From the NCBI RefSeq assembly GCF_014212495.1, contig NZ_JACKZC010000001.1:434001-498000 (forward strand): 64,000 bases of DNA, in the 5' to 3' direction. A model generated the notes under the pieces. It was not told the DNA's origin. It saw nothing but the letters and a program-made list of their open reading frames with translations, and searched no databases. Origin of the DNA: Pontibacter sp. Tf4. Lineage in GTDB: Bacteria > Bacteroidota > Bacteroidia > Cytophagales > Hymenobacteraceae. Every line of letters begins with the position of its first letter. Within the stretch, counting starts at the first letter, position 1. Below, piece after piece: positions 8,069 through 16,876 of this stretch. The translations under genes and the position numbers were made by a program.

Positions 8069-8599
8069 TTACTTACAAATCCAGTTGCCTACGCTGTCGT
8101 CGTGCACAGCGCCGGGTAGTGTGCGCTTGTAAGCTACAATAATGGGCGCCTCGCCGGTGGTGGGCTGTAGTTGCATAGGGCCTTCCTGCAGTTGCAGTAT
8201 TACATGCCCGCTCCTGTCGCTGATGGCTTTCAGGGTGCCATAGTTGTTGCGTAGCTTGTAGCTGTTGTAAGTGCTCAGGCCGGTGGCGGTCAGTTCTTTA
8301 ACAGCAAACCTGCGCTGCGCAAAAGTAGCTTTAGGTTTACCGGCCGGGGGCAAGCATTCCACTTTCCCACCTATCCAAAGGTTTTCGCCCAGGCACTCCG
8401 ATGTTTCCACAATCAGGTCAAAATAAGCTTCGTTGCTGGGTACGGTAAGTGCTGCTAATGTTACAGGGGCAGGGGGCGGACCGGCATGCACATGACTTGT
8501 CTGTTTTTGCGGTGCCTGGGGCTGCGAAGTATAAAGCACAACCGCCAGCAGAAGCAAAGAAGATATATCCGAGATTCTGGATATCAGGTGCTTCTTCAT
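8069..8599 (-). CDS. Hypothetical protein with N-terminal membrane or signal segment
   Basis: A 176-residue protein of no recognised family. Residues 12-25 (SSLLLLAVVLYTS) form a hydrophobic segment that could be a signal peptide or anchor. A Pro/His-rich linker (QAPQKQTSHVHAGPPPAP) follows, then a beta-rich domain with cysteines at SECLG, VECLP and the C-terminal NWICK. The ATG at 8599 is the only good start. It stands between two convergently or divergently oriented unrelated genes. The cysteine pattern suggests an exported, disulphide-containing domain, as an inference. Confidence 0.6.
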   Translation of the reverse strand: MKKHLISRISDISSLLLLAVVLYTSQPQAPQKQTSHVHAGPPPAPVTLAALTVPSNEAYFDLIVETSECLGENLWIGGKVECLPPAGKPKATFAQRRFAVKELTATGLSTYNSYKLRNNYGTLKAISDRSGHVILQLQEGPMQLQPTTGEAPIIVAYKRTLPGAVHDDSVGNWICK

Positions 8600-8771
8600 A
8601 ACAAGTATAAAATTAGAGTGTGTCCTATGATTTTATACTTGCCCTGCCGGATTTAGTTGTACTGCTAAATGCTTTTAAATAACTGTTTTGGGTTGTAATA
8701 TGTTGAAATAAAGCCATTTAATGCAACTATAGTTGAACGGATATGACAAGCAACCGGAAGTATAACTATAG

Positions 8772-10022
8772 TTAGTGCGGCTCCATATAGTCCAGGTCTT
8801 TGCCGTAGGTTTCGGTCAGGGTAAGGATAGAGAAGATGGCAACCACCAGGGACACAACAGCCAGCGCCAGCGCAGCAGGTATAAGCCCGATGCTGTCTTT
8901 CAGAACTGTAAAGGCAAGAGTTAGAGGTACAACGGCCCCGCGCACAAAATTAGGCACAGTAGTAGTGACAGTAGCCCGGATGTTGGTACCGAACTGCTCG
9001 GCGGCTATCGTTACAAAGACAGCCCAGTAGCCACTGGCAAAGCCCAGGGCCACGCACAGCGCATAAAAGCCACTCTCCGATATATGCTCGCTGATCAGGT
9101 AAATGCCTATAGTTACAGCAAGCAGCAGCATAAATACCAGCACCACAATGCGCCTGCTCCTGAACTGCTGACTCAGGTAACCGCTGGCAAAATCGCCGAA
9201 TACCAGGCCCAGGTAGCAGTAAGATACCGCCTTTCCTGCCGAAATGCTGTCGCTGATATTCAGTGCCAGTCCAAACTCCGGCGAGAACGTGATCAGGATG
9301 CCAACCACATACCAGATAGGAATACCGATCAGAATGCACTTTAAGTACTTCCGGAAGCGCTTGCCATTGGTGAACAGACTCAGGAAATTTCCACGTGTAA
9401 CATGTAGCTGCGTTTCCTGCAGGTTCTTAAACATGCCCGACTCGTACACGCCAATTCGCAGAAACAGCAACAGCATGCCCAGCCCGCCGCCAATAAAGTA
9501 CGCCGTGCGCCAGCCAAAATACGCTCCTACAAAGCCTGCCAGTATCGCCCCCGATATGCCTATAGTTGCTACCACCATCGTACCGTAGCCGCGTTTTTCT
9601 TTGGGCAGCACTTCCGATACCAGTGTTATGCCGGCTCCCAACTCCCCGGCCAGACCTACTCCTGCCACAAACCGCAGAAAAGCATACGTAGGGATGTCTG
9701 TTACAAAACCATTCAGGATGTTGGCAGCCGAGTACAGGAAAATAGAACCGAACAGCACCGAAAGCCGTCCGCGCTTGTCTCCTAATATGCCCCAGGCCAC
9801 ACCACCCAGCAACATACCGGCCATCTGCATGTTCAGTAGCAGCACGCCGTTTTCCAGCAGTTGCGCCTGCCCGGTTATGCCCAGGTCCTGCAGGCTTTGT
9901 ATGCGCACAATACTGAACAGCACCAGGTCATAGATATCCACAAAATAGCCCAGCGCAGCAACTATAACCGATGCGTTTAGCAGGTAGTGTTTAAAAGAGG
10001 ATGCCGGAGATGTAACGGGCAT
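8772..10022 (-). CDS. MFS transporter (metabolite:H+ symporter-like)
   Basis: Twelve predicted membrane helices in about 416 residues. The ATG at 10022 (MPVTSPASSFK) is preferred; an upstream ATG at 10076 adds 18 residues without conservation. The first helix has the GYFVDIYDLVLFS pattern of the sugar/metabolite:H+ symporter branch. The loop 2-3 signature is seen as WGILGDKRGRLSVLFGS with the conserved Asp and Arg, and a PKEKRGYGTM block follows helix 4. The substrate is unknown; organic acids or osmolytes are common for this branch. It appears monocistronic. Confidence 0.87.
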   Translation of the reverse strand: MPVTSPASSFKHYLLNASVIVAALGYFVDIYDLVLFSIVRIQSLQDLGITGQAQLLENGVLLLNMQMAGMLLGGVAWGILGDKRGRLSVLFGSIFLYSAANILNGFVTDIPTYAFLRFVAGVGLAGELGAGITLVSEVLPKEKRGYGTMVVATIGISGAILAGFVGAYFGWRTAYFIGGGLGMLLLFLRIGVYESGMFKNLQETQLHVTRGNFLSLFTNGKRFRKYLKCILIGIPIWYVVGILITFSPEFGLALNISDSISAGKAVSYCYLGLVFGDFASGYLSQQFRSRRIVVLVFMLLLAVTIGIYLISEHISESGFYALCVALGFASGYWAVFVTIAAEQFGTNIRATVTTTVPNFVRGAVVPLTLAFTVLKDSIGLIPAALALAVVSLVVAIFSILTLTETYGKDLDYMEPH

Positions 10023-10190
10023 AGTTTTAATAATATAGGTACTATTAAATATATGCGTTTGTACTAAAAAGTGCAACGCTTTGTGTAAAAAGTGCTGCTT
10101 AAAATTTATAGTTGCGGCGCCAACGGTTTCTGCTGATTTTACCTTAGTTTAGATGCCCGTATCGTATCATGTTAAGTTCAGAATAAAGTT

Positions 10191-10814
10191 ATGCCCTCTA
10201 TCTGCCAGAAACTACAGCTGAAAGCTCCCTATAGTTTGTTGCTCCTGAATGCCCCGGTGCACCTGCCCGCTGCCTTTGAGGAAGAAGGCGGTACCGTACA
10301 AGCTGCTACCACCACACAGGCGCAGGCCGCCTATGATGCTGTGTTGCTGTTTATAGTTACAAAAGCCGAACTGGATACCCTGGCATCACAGGCCGTAGCT
10401 GCTCTTAAACCCAATGGCATGCTCTGGATCGCTTATCCTAAAAAGTCAGCAGGTATAAAGTCGGATATGTCGCGCGACAATGGCTGGGAAACTATAGTTG
10501 CGCTGGGCTACGAAGGGGTGCGACTGGTAGCTGTAGATGAAACCTGGTCGGCTTTGCGTTTCAAGCCCAAGGCAGCGCGAAAAGAGCCCTCTAAAATGGG
10601 TGTAGATCATCCGGGAATAGACAGAGCTGCCAAAACCGTTGCTGTGCCCGAGGACCTGCAACTGGCCCTGCAGCAGGCAGGTGTGGCAGCGCGCTTTGAG
10701 CAACTTGCCTTCACCCACCGCAAAGAACATGTGCTGGCCGTACTGGAAGCCAAACGCCCGGAAACCCGCCAGAGCCGCATCGCTAAAGTAGTGGCAAAAC
10801 TACAGGCCGTTTAA
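10191..10814 (+). CDS. DUF3052-like/YdeI (OmpD-associated) domain protein
   Basis: A 207-residue cytoplasmic protein with two parts. Residues 1-125 resemble DUF3052 (KLQLKAPYSLLLLNAP, LKPNGMLWIAYPKK, GWETIVALGYEGVRLVAVDE, WSALRFK). Residues 145-207 match the C-terminal YdeI/OmpD-associated domain (VPEDLQLALQQAG, FTHRKEHVLAVLEAKRPETRQSRIAKV). Such fusions occur in Bacteroidota. The function is unknown; the YdeI name comes from a loose link to antimicrobial-peptide tolerance and should not be taken as a role here. It contains two CTATAG copies. Confidence 0.75.
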   Translation: MPSICQKLQLKAPYSLLLLNAPVHLPAAFEEEGGTVQAATTTQAQAAYDAVLLFIVTKAELDTLASQAVAALKPNGMLWIAYPKKSAGIKSDMSRDNGWETIVALGYEGVRLVAVDETWSALRFKPKAARKEPSKMGVDHPGIDRAAKTVAVPEDLQLALQQAGVAARFEQLAFTHRKEHVLAVLEAKRPETRQSRIAKVVAKLQAV

Positions 10815-10930
10815 CAGCAACTATAGTTCCGGAAGACTTCATCCACGGTTGGTTTATTCGTTAAACTATAGCAGGGTTATGGCTGAAAGTCCTTTGAGTA
10901 AAATCGCAGAATAGCAGTAACTATAGCAAT

Positions 10931-10963
10931 AAAAAAGGGCGCCCGTTCGGAGCGCCCTTTTTT
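10931..10963. terminator. Bidirectional terminator
   Basis: AAAAAAGGGCGC and GCGCCCTTTTTT form a perfect stem around a 9-nt loop, between the convergent genes ending at 10814 (+) and 10983 (-). Confidence 0.9.
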
Positions 10964-10982
10964 GTATGTTTGATTCAGTGGA

Positions 10983-11549
10983 TTATTCCTGAATGATCAC
11001 GTCGAATGTAACTTCAACATCTGTTTCACCTTTGGTAGCATCGCCTGGAGCAGCTGCTTTTGTGCCTTTCTGGTGCTTCAGAACTACTTTAAGTGTACCC
11101 TGGCTGGCAGCGCCGGTAGTAAAGGTAGTAGCCAGACCTACCGGACGACCTTTAGAGTCTGTATCTGTAGATTCTACTTCCAGGTCTAAGTTACCACCTG
11201 GCGTATAGAAGATCTGGTGGTCATCAGCTTCCTCCAGAATTTCATCATGAATCTCTACAGCCGGGTTTTCCTTTTCATTCAGTAAAAGGATTTCGCCGGT
11301 GTAAACCGTGTTAGGCTTTAAGATAAGGGTTTCTTTGGTAGGGTTTGCACCGCCTACGCCATCCATGTCTTTAATAGTGGCCATAGCCAGTCCACCTTTT
11401 TCAGGCTCCAGTATCAACTGTACTGTTGTGATCACTTCTGCATCAGATGCCGGTGCAGGGGTTGGATCATCATCGCCGCCGCAACCTGTTGTTGCAATCA
11501 GAGAACCCATCATTAAAAAGGCAAGGTATGGTCTTAAAAACTTCTTCAT
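10983..11549 (-). CDS. Acidic lipoprotein partnered with a TonB receptor
   Basis: A 188-residue lipoprotein (lipobox TTGC, Cys23, followed by GGDDD). The mature protein is beta-rich and acidic: a TTVQLILEPEKGG start, then TLILKPNTVYTGEILLLNE, HDEILEEADDHQIFY and GLATTFTTGAASQGTLKVVLKHQKG. It matches a Bacteroidota family often labelled type 1 periplasmic binding fold superfamily, found next to TonB receptors. The acidic/His segment EILEEADDHQIF might bind cations. It lies 64 bp downstream of the receptor gene on the same strand, so co-transcription is likely. The function is inferred as envelope capture or accessory to uptake. Confidence 0.72.
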   Translation of the reverse strand: MKKFLRPYLAFLMMGSLIATTGCGGDDDPTPAPASDAEVITTVQLILEPEKGGLAMATIKDMDGVGGANPTKETLILKPNTVYTGEILLLNEKENPAVEIHDEILEEADDHQIFYTPGGNLDLEVESTDTDSKGRPVGLATTFTTGAASQGTLKVVLKHQKGTKAAAPGDATKGETDVEVTFDVIIQE

Positions 11550-11613
11550 AGGTAATGTTTTATGTTAAGATGATAGACAATTACGATGAATTACATTAAA
11601 TGATACTTATATT

Positions 11614-14019
11614 TTAAGATGCTTGTTTTAAATGCAGCGGTAAGTTAACACGAATCAGGAACATTCTTGCTGTTTCTGCTGCAAAATAACGCAATCTGTT
11701 CTGATAATCGCGATAAACTGTGTTTAGCAAATTGTTACCACTTACACTAATTGTTACCGGCTGGTTGCCAAGGGTTACTGTTGTGCCGGCCTCTGCCTGC
11801 AACAAGAAGTAACTGCCCGGCGCCGCTAACACAGGGTCTGTTCGCTCATCGGTACGGTTTTGCCTCGCCACATACGTCCCCCCGACCGAAATAAAACTGT
11901 TCTCCAGCCTGGAGCGTTCGTTATTCCCGAACTCATACTGCAGATCTGCTGTCAGGCGGTCGGCTGGGATGCCGGGCAGGTACTCGTTTTCCTGAGTGTT
12001 GTATGCCTTAACTATAGTTGCTTTGGTGTCCAGGGCAAGCTGGTCGGTAAAAGCATAGGTCAGGTTTACATCAGCGCCATAAAAACGGGCATCAGCCTGC
12101 TTGTAGTAATAAGCCAGGTGGCTGCCGCTTGTGCTTTCCACCAGCTCGGGCAGTAGTTGCAGGTAAATATAGTTGTAAATAGTATTATAAAAAAAGCTGA
12201 TGCCGCCGTTAAGGTGCTGGTTGCCGTGATAGGTTATAGTTGCATTGGCATTTATGGCGTGTTCCGAGGCGAGGTCAGGATCTCCTTTCTCATAAGATGA
12301 GGTTCCATGGTGCACGCCGTCGGCAAACAGCTCGCTTACATGTGGTGCCCTGGAGGCATAGCCCACACTGGTGCCAAACGTAAAATGATAGCCGGCATCG
12401 TACAGCGCCCCCACGCTCCCCGACAGGTTATTGAACCTATAGTTCGGTTTGTTCAGGGTATTATCGCGGTCAATGCTTTTTACGCGCAGGTCTTTAAAAT
12501 CGTAGCGGGCGCCGGCTTCCAGTTGCAGGTTGCCGCTTCTCCATTTTTCTTCTGCAAAAAGGCCTGCCGTAAAGTTTTTATAGAACGGTATAAACTGGCG
12601 TCCTTCATAAGTATTGTTCTGCCAGATAGTGCTCACCCCCATGCTGCCGGAAATGGCGGAAGGCAACGCATGTTCCCAAACCAGCTCGGTTGTATGCGTG
12701 ATCAGGTCCAGGTGCAGTTCCGGTATAGTGGGGTCAGTTTCGGGGCCGCCCGGAGTGCTGCGCTGCACGTGCTTGTCATACTCATCGCGTATGTTGCGCT
12801 GAAAGCCATAGGTAAATAACAGTTTGCCGGAGTCTCCGGTGTTATAGTAGCCTTTGAGTTTAAGCAGGTGGTGGCTGATGTCCTGGTAAGGTCGCTCAAT
12901 GTCATAACTGAACTCGCCGGTCTCCTCGGGTCGGCCGCGCTCTATGGCATGTTCCAAGTCTGTCAGGTTACCGATGTGTGCCGAAGAAAGCAGTCCTGTC
13001 TTGTTATGGAACAAACTATAGTAGCCTTCCGCGCCAAACTGCTTTTTATCATAAGCCAGGGTAGCTGCCAGGTTCTGCTCCTCATATCCGGTATTCTTCA
13101 GGTTATATTCCGGGGTATGCGAGTCGCCTGCTTTTTTTACTGATGAGTGCAGTCGCCAGCTGATTGGCTGTTGCTTTAGCCTGCCCTGCAGCAGACCGGC
13201 TATAGTTCCCATACGGCCGTTGGTATTCCCGATCAGGCCGATGTTGCCGCTTATGCCTGCGGAGTCGGGCATGGGGCTTGGGTTCACGAGGATGGTTCCG
13301 GCAATAGCATCAGAACCGTAGCGCACGCCGGCAGCGCCCTTTACTACTTTTAGTTCGTTAGCAGCCAAAGCGTCTATCTCCGGGGCATGTTCATCGCCCC
13401 ATTGTTGTGCCTCGTGGCGTACACCGTTGTTCAGTATCACAATGCGGCTACCCGACAAACCATGTATCACAGGCTTCGAAACATTGGGGCCTGTCTGCAG
13501 TGTGCTCACACCCGGTAATTTCTCCAGCGTCTCGCCTAAGGACAAGCCGCGCGTTTGCGCCAGTTCCTGCCCGGCCAGCCTTTCGGTTGCCTGGGCTTCG
13601 TCTATTACTTTGGTGCTTATTACTTCTACGGAGCGCAGCATGGCCACATCGGAGTGCAGTTGCAGGTCTCTGACAGAAGAAGTTGTAATGCGGTAGGTGT
13701 AGGCTTCGGTGGTATAGCCTATAAAGCTCACTTTCAGGGTATAGGTGCCCTGGCATACATGATGAAAATGGTAATTGCCATAGGCATCGGCAATGGCGGC
13801 CCGGTCCAGTTGCGGAATGTATACTGTAGCACCCGGCAAAGGCGTACGGTTGTCGTGGTCCAGCACCTTCCCCGAAATGGTAAGGCCGCAGTCCTGTACT
13901 ACATCCAGTTTTTCTTCCGGCGGTAGCATTTGCTGGGCGGCTAACGGCTGCACCAAAAGTACAAGGGGCAGCAGTAGCAGCAATCGCTGCAGGTTCTTAT
14001 CTATATACACAATAATCAA
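11614..14019 (-). CDS. TonB-dependent receptor, probable metal (zinc-type) importer
   Basis: An outer-membrane receptor of about 800 residues. It has a signal peptide (LLLLLPLVLLVQPLAAQ), then a carboxypeptidase-like regulatory domain (ISGKVLDHDNRTPLPGATVYIP, about 48-125), the plug (about 140-255) and a 22-strand barrel ending in an aromatic-poor MFLIRVNLPLHL. The plug has GVRHEAQQWGDEHAPEID, rich in His/Asp/Glu, as in ZnuD-like receptors. A His-rich exported protein lies upstream and an acidic lipoprotein downstream, which supports metal uptake (inferred). The frame starts at a TTG at 14019; a GTG at 14010 is an alternative start. Confidence 0.85.
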   Translation of the reverse strand: MIIVYIDKNLQRLLLLLPLVLLVQPLAAQQMLPPEEKLDVVQDCGLTISGKVLDHDNRTPLPGATVYIPQLDRAAIADAYGNYHFHHVCQGTYTLKVSFIGYTTEAYTYRITTSSVRDLQLHSDVAMLRSVEVISTKVIDEAQATERLAGQELAQTRGLSLGETLEKLPGVSTLQTGPNVSKPVIHGLSGSRIVILNNGVRHEAQQWGDEHAPEIDALAANELKVVKGAAGVRYGSDAIAGTILVNPSPMPDSAGISGNIGLIGNTNGRMGTIAGLLQGRLKQQPISWRLHSSVKKAGDSHTPEYNLKNTGYEEQNLAATLAYDKKQFGAEGYYSLFHNKTGLLSSAHIGNLTDLEHAIERGRPEETGEFSYDIERPYQDISHHLLKLKGYYNTGDSGKLLFTYGFQRNIRDEYDKHVQRSTPGGPETDPTIPELHLDLITHTTELVWEHALPSAISGSMGVSTIWQNNTYEGRQFIPFYKNFTAGLFAEEKWRSGNLQLEAGARYDFKDLRVKSIDRDNTLNKPNYRFNNLSGSVGALYDAGYHFTFGTSVGYASRAPHVSELFADGVHHGTSSYEKGDPDLASEHAINANATITYHGNQHLNGGISFFYNTIYNYIYLQLLPELVESTSGSHLAYYYKQADARFYGADVNLTYAFTDQLALDTKATIVKAYNTQENEYLPGIPADRLTADLQYEFGNNERSRLENSFISVGGTYVARQNRTDERTDPVLAAPGSYFLLQAEAGTTVTLGNQPVTISVSGNNLLNTVYRDYQNRLRYFAAETARMFLIRVNLPLHLKQAS

Positions 14020-14156
14020 AGTTAGGAAATATTAGCCAGATGCACTGGTAAAGGCATATTTCATACCCTGCGAGCAACATCGGCTTTACTAAAACATGGT
14101 GTGCCTGTAGTTAGCTGCCTGTTAGTGGCAGGTATAACTATAGCACGATGGGAGAC

Positions 14157-14480
14157 TCAGGCTATAGGCGGGCCGCGAAGTAAACAATGCGCAGGAGGAG
14201 AACTATAGCTGGCGGCACTATAGGTAACGCTGTAAACGCTGCTGTATACAGCCTGCTCCGACCCGACAACTATAGTTGTGCCCTGAAAGGGAGCATCGAA
14301 AAGGTCCTCTACCGGACAATGTTTATGTTTCTGACCAACCTGGGCATCATGAGCATCGGTGTGGTCCGAGTGAACCGAGTGGGTATGTGGGTGCAGTTCC
14401 AGTATAAGCGCATCGGGCACCATTACTCTGGCAAAGAGCAGGAGCATTAAAATGGCAGTATAGTGGCTTATGCGGTACAC
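14157..14480 (-). CDS. Small exported His-rich protein upstream of TonB receptor
   Basis: A 107-residue protein with an N-terminal hydrophobic segment (YTAILMLLLFARVMVP) and a dense His/Asp cluster: HPHTHSVHSDHTDAHDAQVG then KHKHCPVEDLFDAPF. The rest is Ser/Tyr-rich and ends with a short Pro/Cys segment. Similar His-rich small proteins with a C-x-V-E-D-L-F segment sit beside metal-related TonB receptors in Bacteroidota. It is the first gene of the operon, 137 bp upstream of the receptor gene. A periplasmic metal buffer or carrier is a reasonable inference; which metal is not shown. Confidence 0.68.
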   Translation of the reverse strand: MYRISHYTAILMLLLFARVMVPDALILELHPHTHSVHSDHTDAHDAQVGQKHKHCPVEDLFDAPFQGTTIVVGSEQAVYSSVYSVTYSAASYSSPPAHCLLRGPPIA

Positions 14481-14573
14481 AGTTTTTATAAGGTTCTTTT
14501 ACAAATATAACATTACCTGCATTACAGTTATAGTTACGCAGCGCTTTTTGACTGTTTTGCAACTATAAGGTTT

Positions 14574-14643
14574 AACCTGTCAGAAATAACACAACTAATA
14601 CCTGTTTATGTACCTACACTGCCCGATCGCTGACAACCTGTCA
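14574..14643 (+). promoter_or_regulatory. Repeated AACCTGTCA sites upstream of htpG
   Basis: AACCTGTCA occurs at 14574-14582 and again at 14635-14643. The second copy is half of the palindrome TGACA-ACC-TGTCA (14631-14643). Both lie 85-155 bp upstream of htpG. The arrangement suggests a regulator binding region, possibly for stress control of htpG, but no known regulator was matched. Confidence 0.35.
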
Positions 14644-14727
14644 CGATTACCGGATATGGAACGCAGTTTGAGAAGTACCCCGCAGAAGCAAATCAACTTT
14701 AGATAAAGCAAACTATAAAGTATAAAC

Positions 14728-16554
14728 ATGGAAGAAAGAGGCAGTATTTCGATACACACCGAAAACATTTTCCCGATCATCAAGAAGTTTTTATACTCTG
14801 ATCACGAGATTTTCCTGCGCGAGCTGGTAAGTAACGCCGTAGATGCGTCGCAAAAGATTAAACGTCTGGCTTCTATAGGCGAGTATAAAGGCGAGCTGGG
14901 CGAGCTGAAAGTAACCGTTGCTGTTGATAAAGATGCCAAAACTATTACCATTTCGGATAACGGTATTGGTATGACAGCCGAAGAGATCAAGAAGTACATC
15001 AACCAGATCGCTTTTTCGGGTGCGTCGGAGTTTGTGGAGCGTTACAAAGAAACAGGTGGCGACAAGAACCAGATTATCGGTCAGTTTGGTCTTGGCTTTT
15101 ACTCTGCCTTTATGGTGGCCGAGCGCGTGGAGATTGTTACCAAATCATACCAGGATGGCACTGAAGCAGCGCGTTGGACCTGCGATGGCAGCACTGAGTT
15201 TGAGATCACTTCTGCTAACAAAGACACCCGCGGTACCAATGTGATTCTGCACGTAGCCCAGGACTCTGAAGAGTTTTTAGAAGCTGCCCGCATCAGAACG
15301 ATACTGAACAAGTACTGCAAGTTTTTACCAGTAGCGGTTGAGTTCGAAGGCGAAACGATTAACAATCCGAACCCGATCTGGACCAAGCAGCCAAACGAGC
15401 TGACCGACGAAGACTATAAGAACTTCTACAAAGAACTATATCCATTCTCAGAGGCGCCGCTGTTCTGGATTCACCTGAATGTAGACTATCCGTTTAACCT
15501 GACCGGTATCCTCTACTTCCCTAAGATCAAGAACGACTTTGAGCTGCAGCGCAACAAGATACAACTATACTCGCGCCAAGTGTTTATTACCGACGAGGTA
15601 AAAGACGTAGTGCCGGAGTTTCTGATGTTGCTGCACGGTGTGATCGACTCGCCGGATATTCCACTGAACGTAAGCCGCTCTTTCCTGCAGGCTGATTCCA
15701 GCGTGAAGAAGATCAACACTTACATTACCAAAAAGGTAGCTGATAAACTGGCAGAGATCTTCCGTAAGGATCGCGAAACGTTTGAGAAGAACTGGGACGA
15801 TATCAACGTGTTCGTGAAATACGGCATGCTGAGCGACGACAAGTTCTATGAAAAAGCAAAAGATTTTGTGTTGCTGCAGAGCATTGATGGCAAATACTAT
15901 ACGATAGAAGAGTACAAAGCGCTTACGCAGGCTAACCAGACTGACAAGAATGGCAACCTGGTGCTGCTGTATACAACCGATGCTGACAAGCAACACGCCT
16001 TTGTAGAAGCCGCCCAGAGCCGCAGCTATGATGTGCTGAAGCTGGATTCGCTGATAGACAGCCATTTTATCGGTATGCTGGAGCAGAAGCTAGAGAAAAC
16101 TACCCTGAAGCGCGTTGACTCTGAAACTATAAACAAGCTGATAGAGAAAGACGAGACCAAAGACAGCGTACTAAACGACAAAGAGAAAGACAGCCTGAAG
16201 GAGATCTACGAAAAAGCCATCGACAACAAGAACATGATGGTGGAAGTAGCTCCGCTGTCTCCGGATGATGCGCCGGTGGTAATTACGCTACCAGAATTTA
16301 TGCGCCGTATGAAAGATATGAGCAAGACCGGTGGCGGTGGTATGATGTTTATGGGAGATATGCCGGACACATACAACGTAACTATAAACGCCAACCACAG
16401 CTTAAACCAGCGCGTGCTGAATGCCAAAGAAGATAACAAAGGCCGCATTGCCCGCCAAGCGTTTGACTTAGCGCTCTTGTCTCAGAACATGCTGTCAGGT
16501 GCCGCGCTTACCAGCTTCGTAAAACGTAGCTTCGAGCTGATTGACAAAGAATAG
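14728..16554 (+). CDS. htpG: Molecular chaperone HtpG (Hsp90)
   Basis: A 608-residue bacterial Hsp90, full length. The N-terminal GHKL ATPase has ELVSNAVDASQKIK (Asn for Mg), ISDNGIGMT and GQFGLGFYSAFMV (ATP lid). The middle domain includes the NVSRSFLQADSSVKKI region, and the C-terminal dimerisation domain follows, ending FVKRSFELIDKE. It is cytoplasmic and helps fold and remodel client proteins under stress. Monocistronic, with its own terminator. Codon use is that of a well-expressed gene, and it has only one CTATAG (near 14874). Upstream AACCTGTCA repeats may govern it. Confidence 0.98.
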   Translation: MEERGSISIHTENIFPIIKKFLYSDHEIFLRELVSNAVDASQKIKRLASIGEYKGELGELKVTVAVDKDAKTITISDNGIGMTAEEIKKYINQIAFSGASEFVERYKETGGDKNQIIGQFGLGFYSAFMVAERVEIVTKSYQDGTEAARWTCDGSTEFEITSANKDTRGTNVILHVAQDSEEFLEAARIRTILNKYCKFLPVAVEFEGETINNPNPIWTKQPNELTDEDYKNFYKELYPFSEAPLFWIHLNVDYPFNLTGILYFPKIKNDFELQRNKIQLYSRQVFITDEVKDVVPEFLMLLHGVIDSPDIPLNVSRSFLQADSSVKKINTYITKKVADKLAEIFRKDRETFEKNWDDINVFVKYGMLSDDKFYEKAKDFVLLQSIDGKYYTIEEYKALTQANQTDKNGNLVLLYTTDADKQHAFVEAAQSRSYDVLKLDSLIDSHFIGMLEQKLEKTTLKRVDSETINKLIEKDETKDSVLNDKEKDSLKEIYEKAIDNKNMMVEVAPLSPDDAPVVITLPEFMRRMKDMSKTGGGGMMFMGDMPDTYNVTINANHSLNQRVLNAKEDNKGRIARQAFDLALLSQNMLSGAALTSFVKRSFELIDKE

Positions 16555-16584
16555 TGAACGATTAGTAATATACCTATAGTTTAA

Positions 16585-16615
16585 GGGCGGCGCCACAGGT
16601 GCCGCATTTTTGCTT
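16585..16615 (+). terminator. Terminator after htpG
   Basis: GCGGCGCC and GGTGCCGC pair with one G-T step around a 3-nt loop, followed by A-TTTTT-GC-TTTTT, about 30 bp after the htpG stop. Confidence 0.75.
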
Positions 16616-16876
16616 TTTCCTGAAACTTACAAGCCGCAGCTATAGTTATAGGCGAGTTGATGGATATATAAAATATGTTCATCTTTACGTTACAACTATA
16701 GTATAACTATAGGCTTAATTGTTAGATTGTTAAATGGTTGATTCTTTGATGAGGGGGAAGTGAGATTCTGAATCCTGTTAATTCATTCATCCTAAAAATC
16801 CTGATTCAGACAATCACAATTCAGCAATTAACAATTTAACCATTCAGCCATTTAACAATTAATTCATCAAAATTAA
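16616..16876 (+). repeat. Repeat-rich spacer and leader before the MORN lipoprotein gene
   Basis: After the htpG terminator the spacer holds three CTATAG copies (around 16640, 16697 and 16708). It also has an ATCCTGATTCAGACAAT repeat (around 16798) related to those near 47350 and 50030, and a repetitive leader with CAATTAACAATTTAACC and CAGCCATTTAACAATT units. The leader runs up to the ATG at 16877, and partly inverted copies lie at 16717-16742. No gene is seen. Confidence 0.6.
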
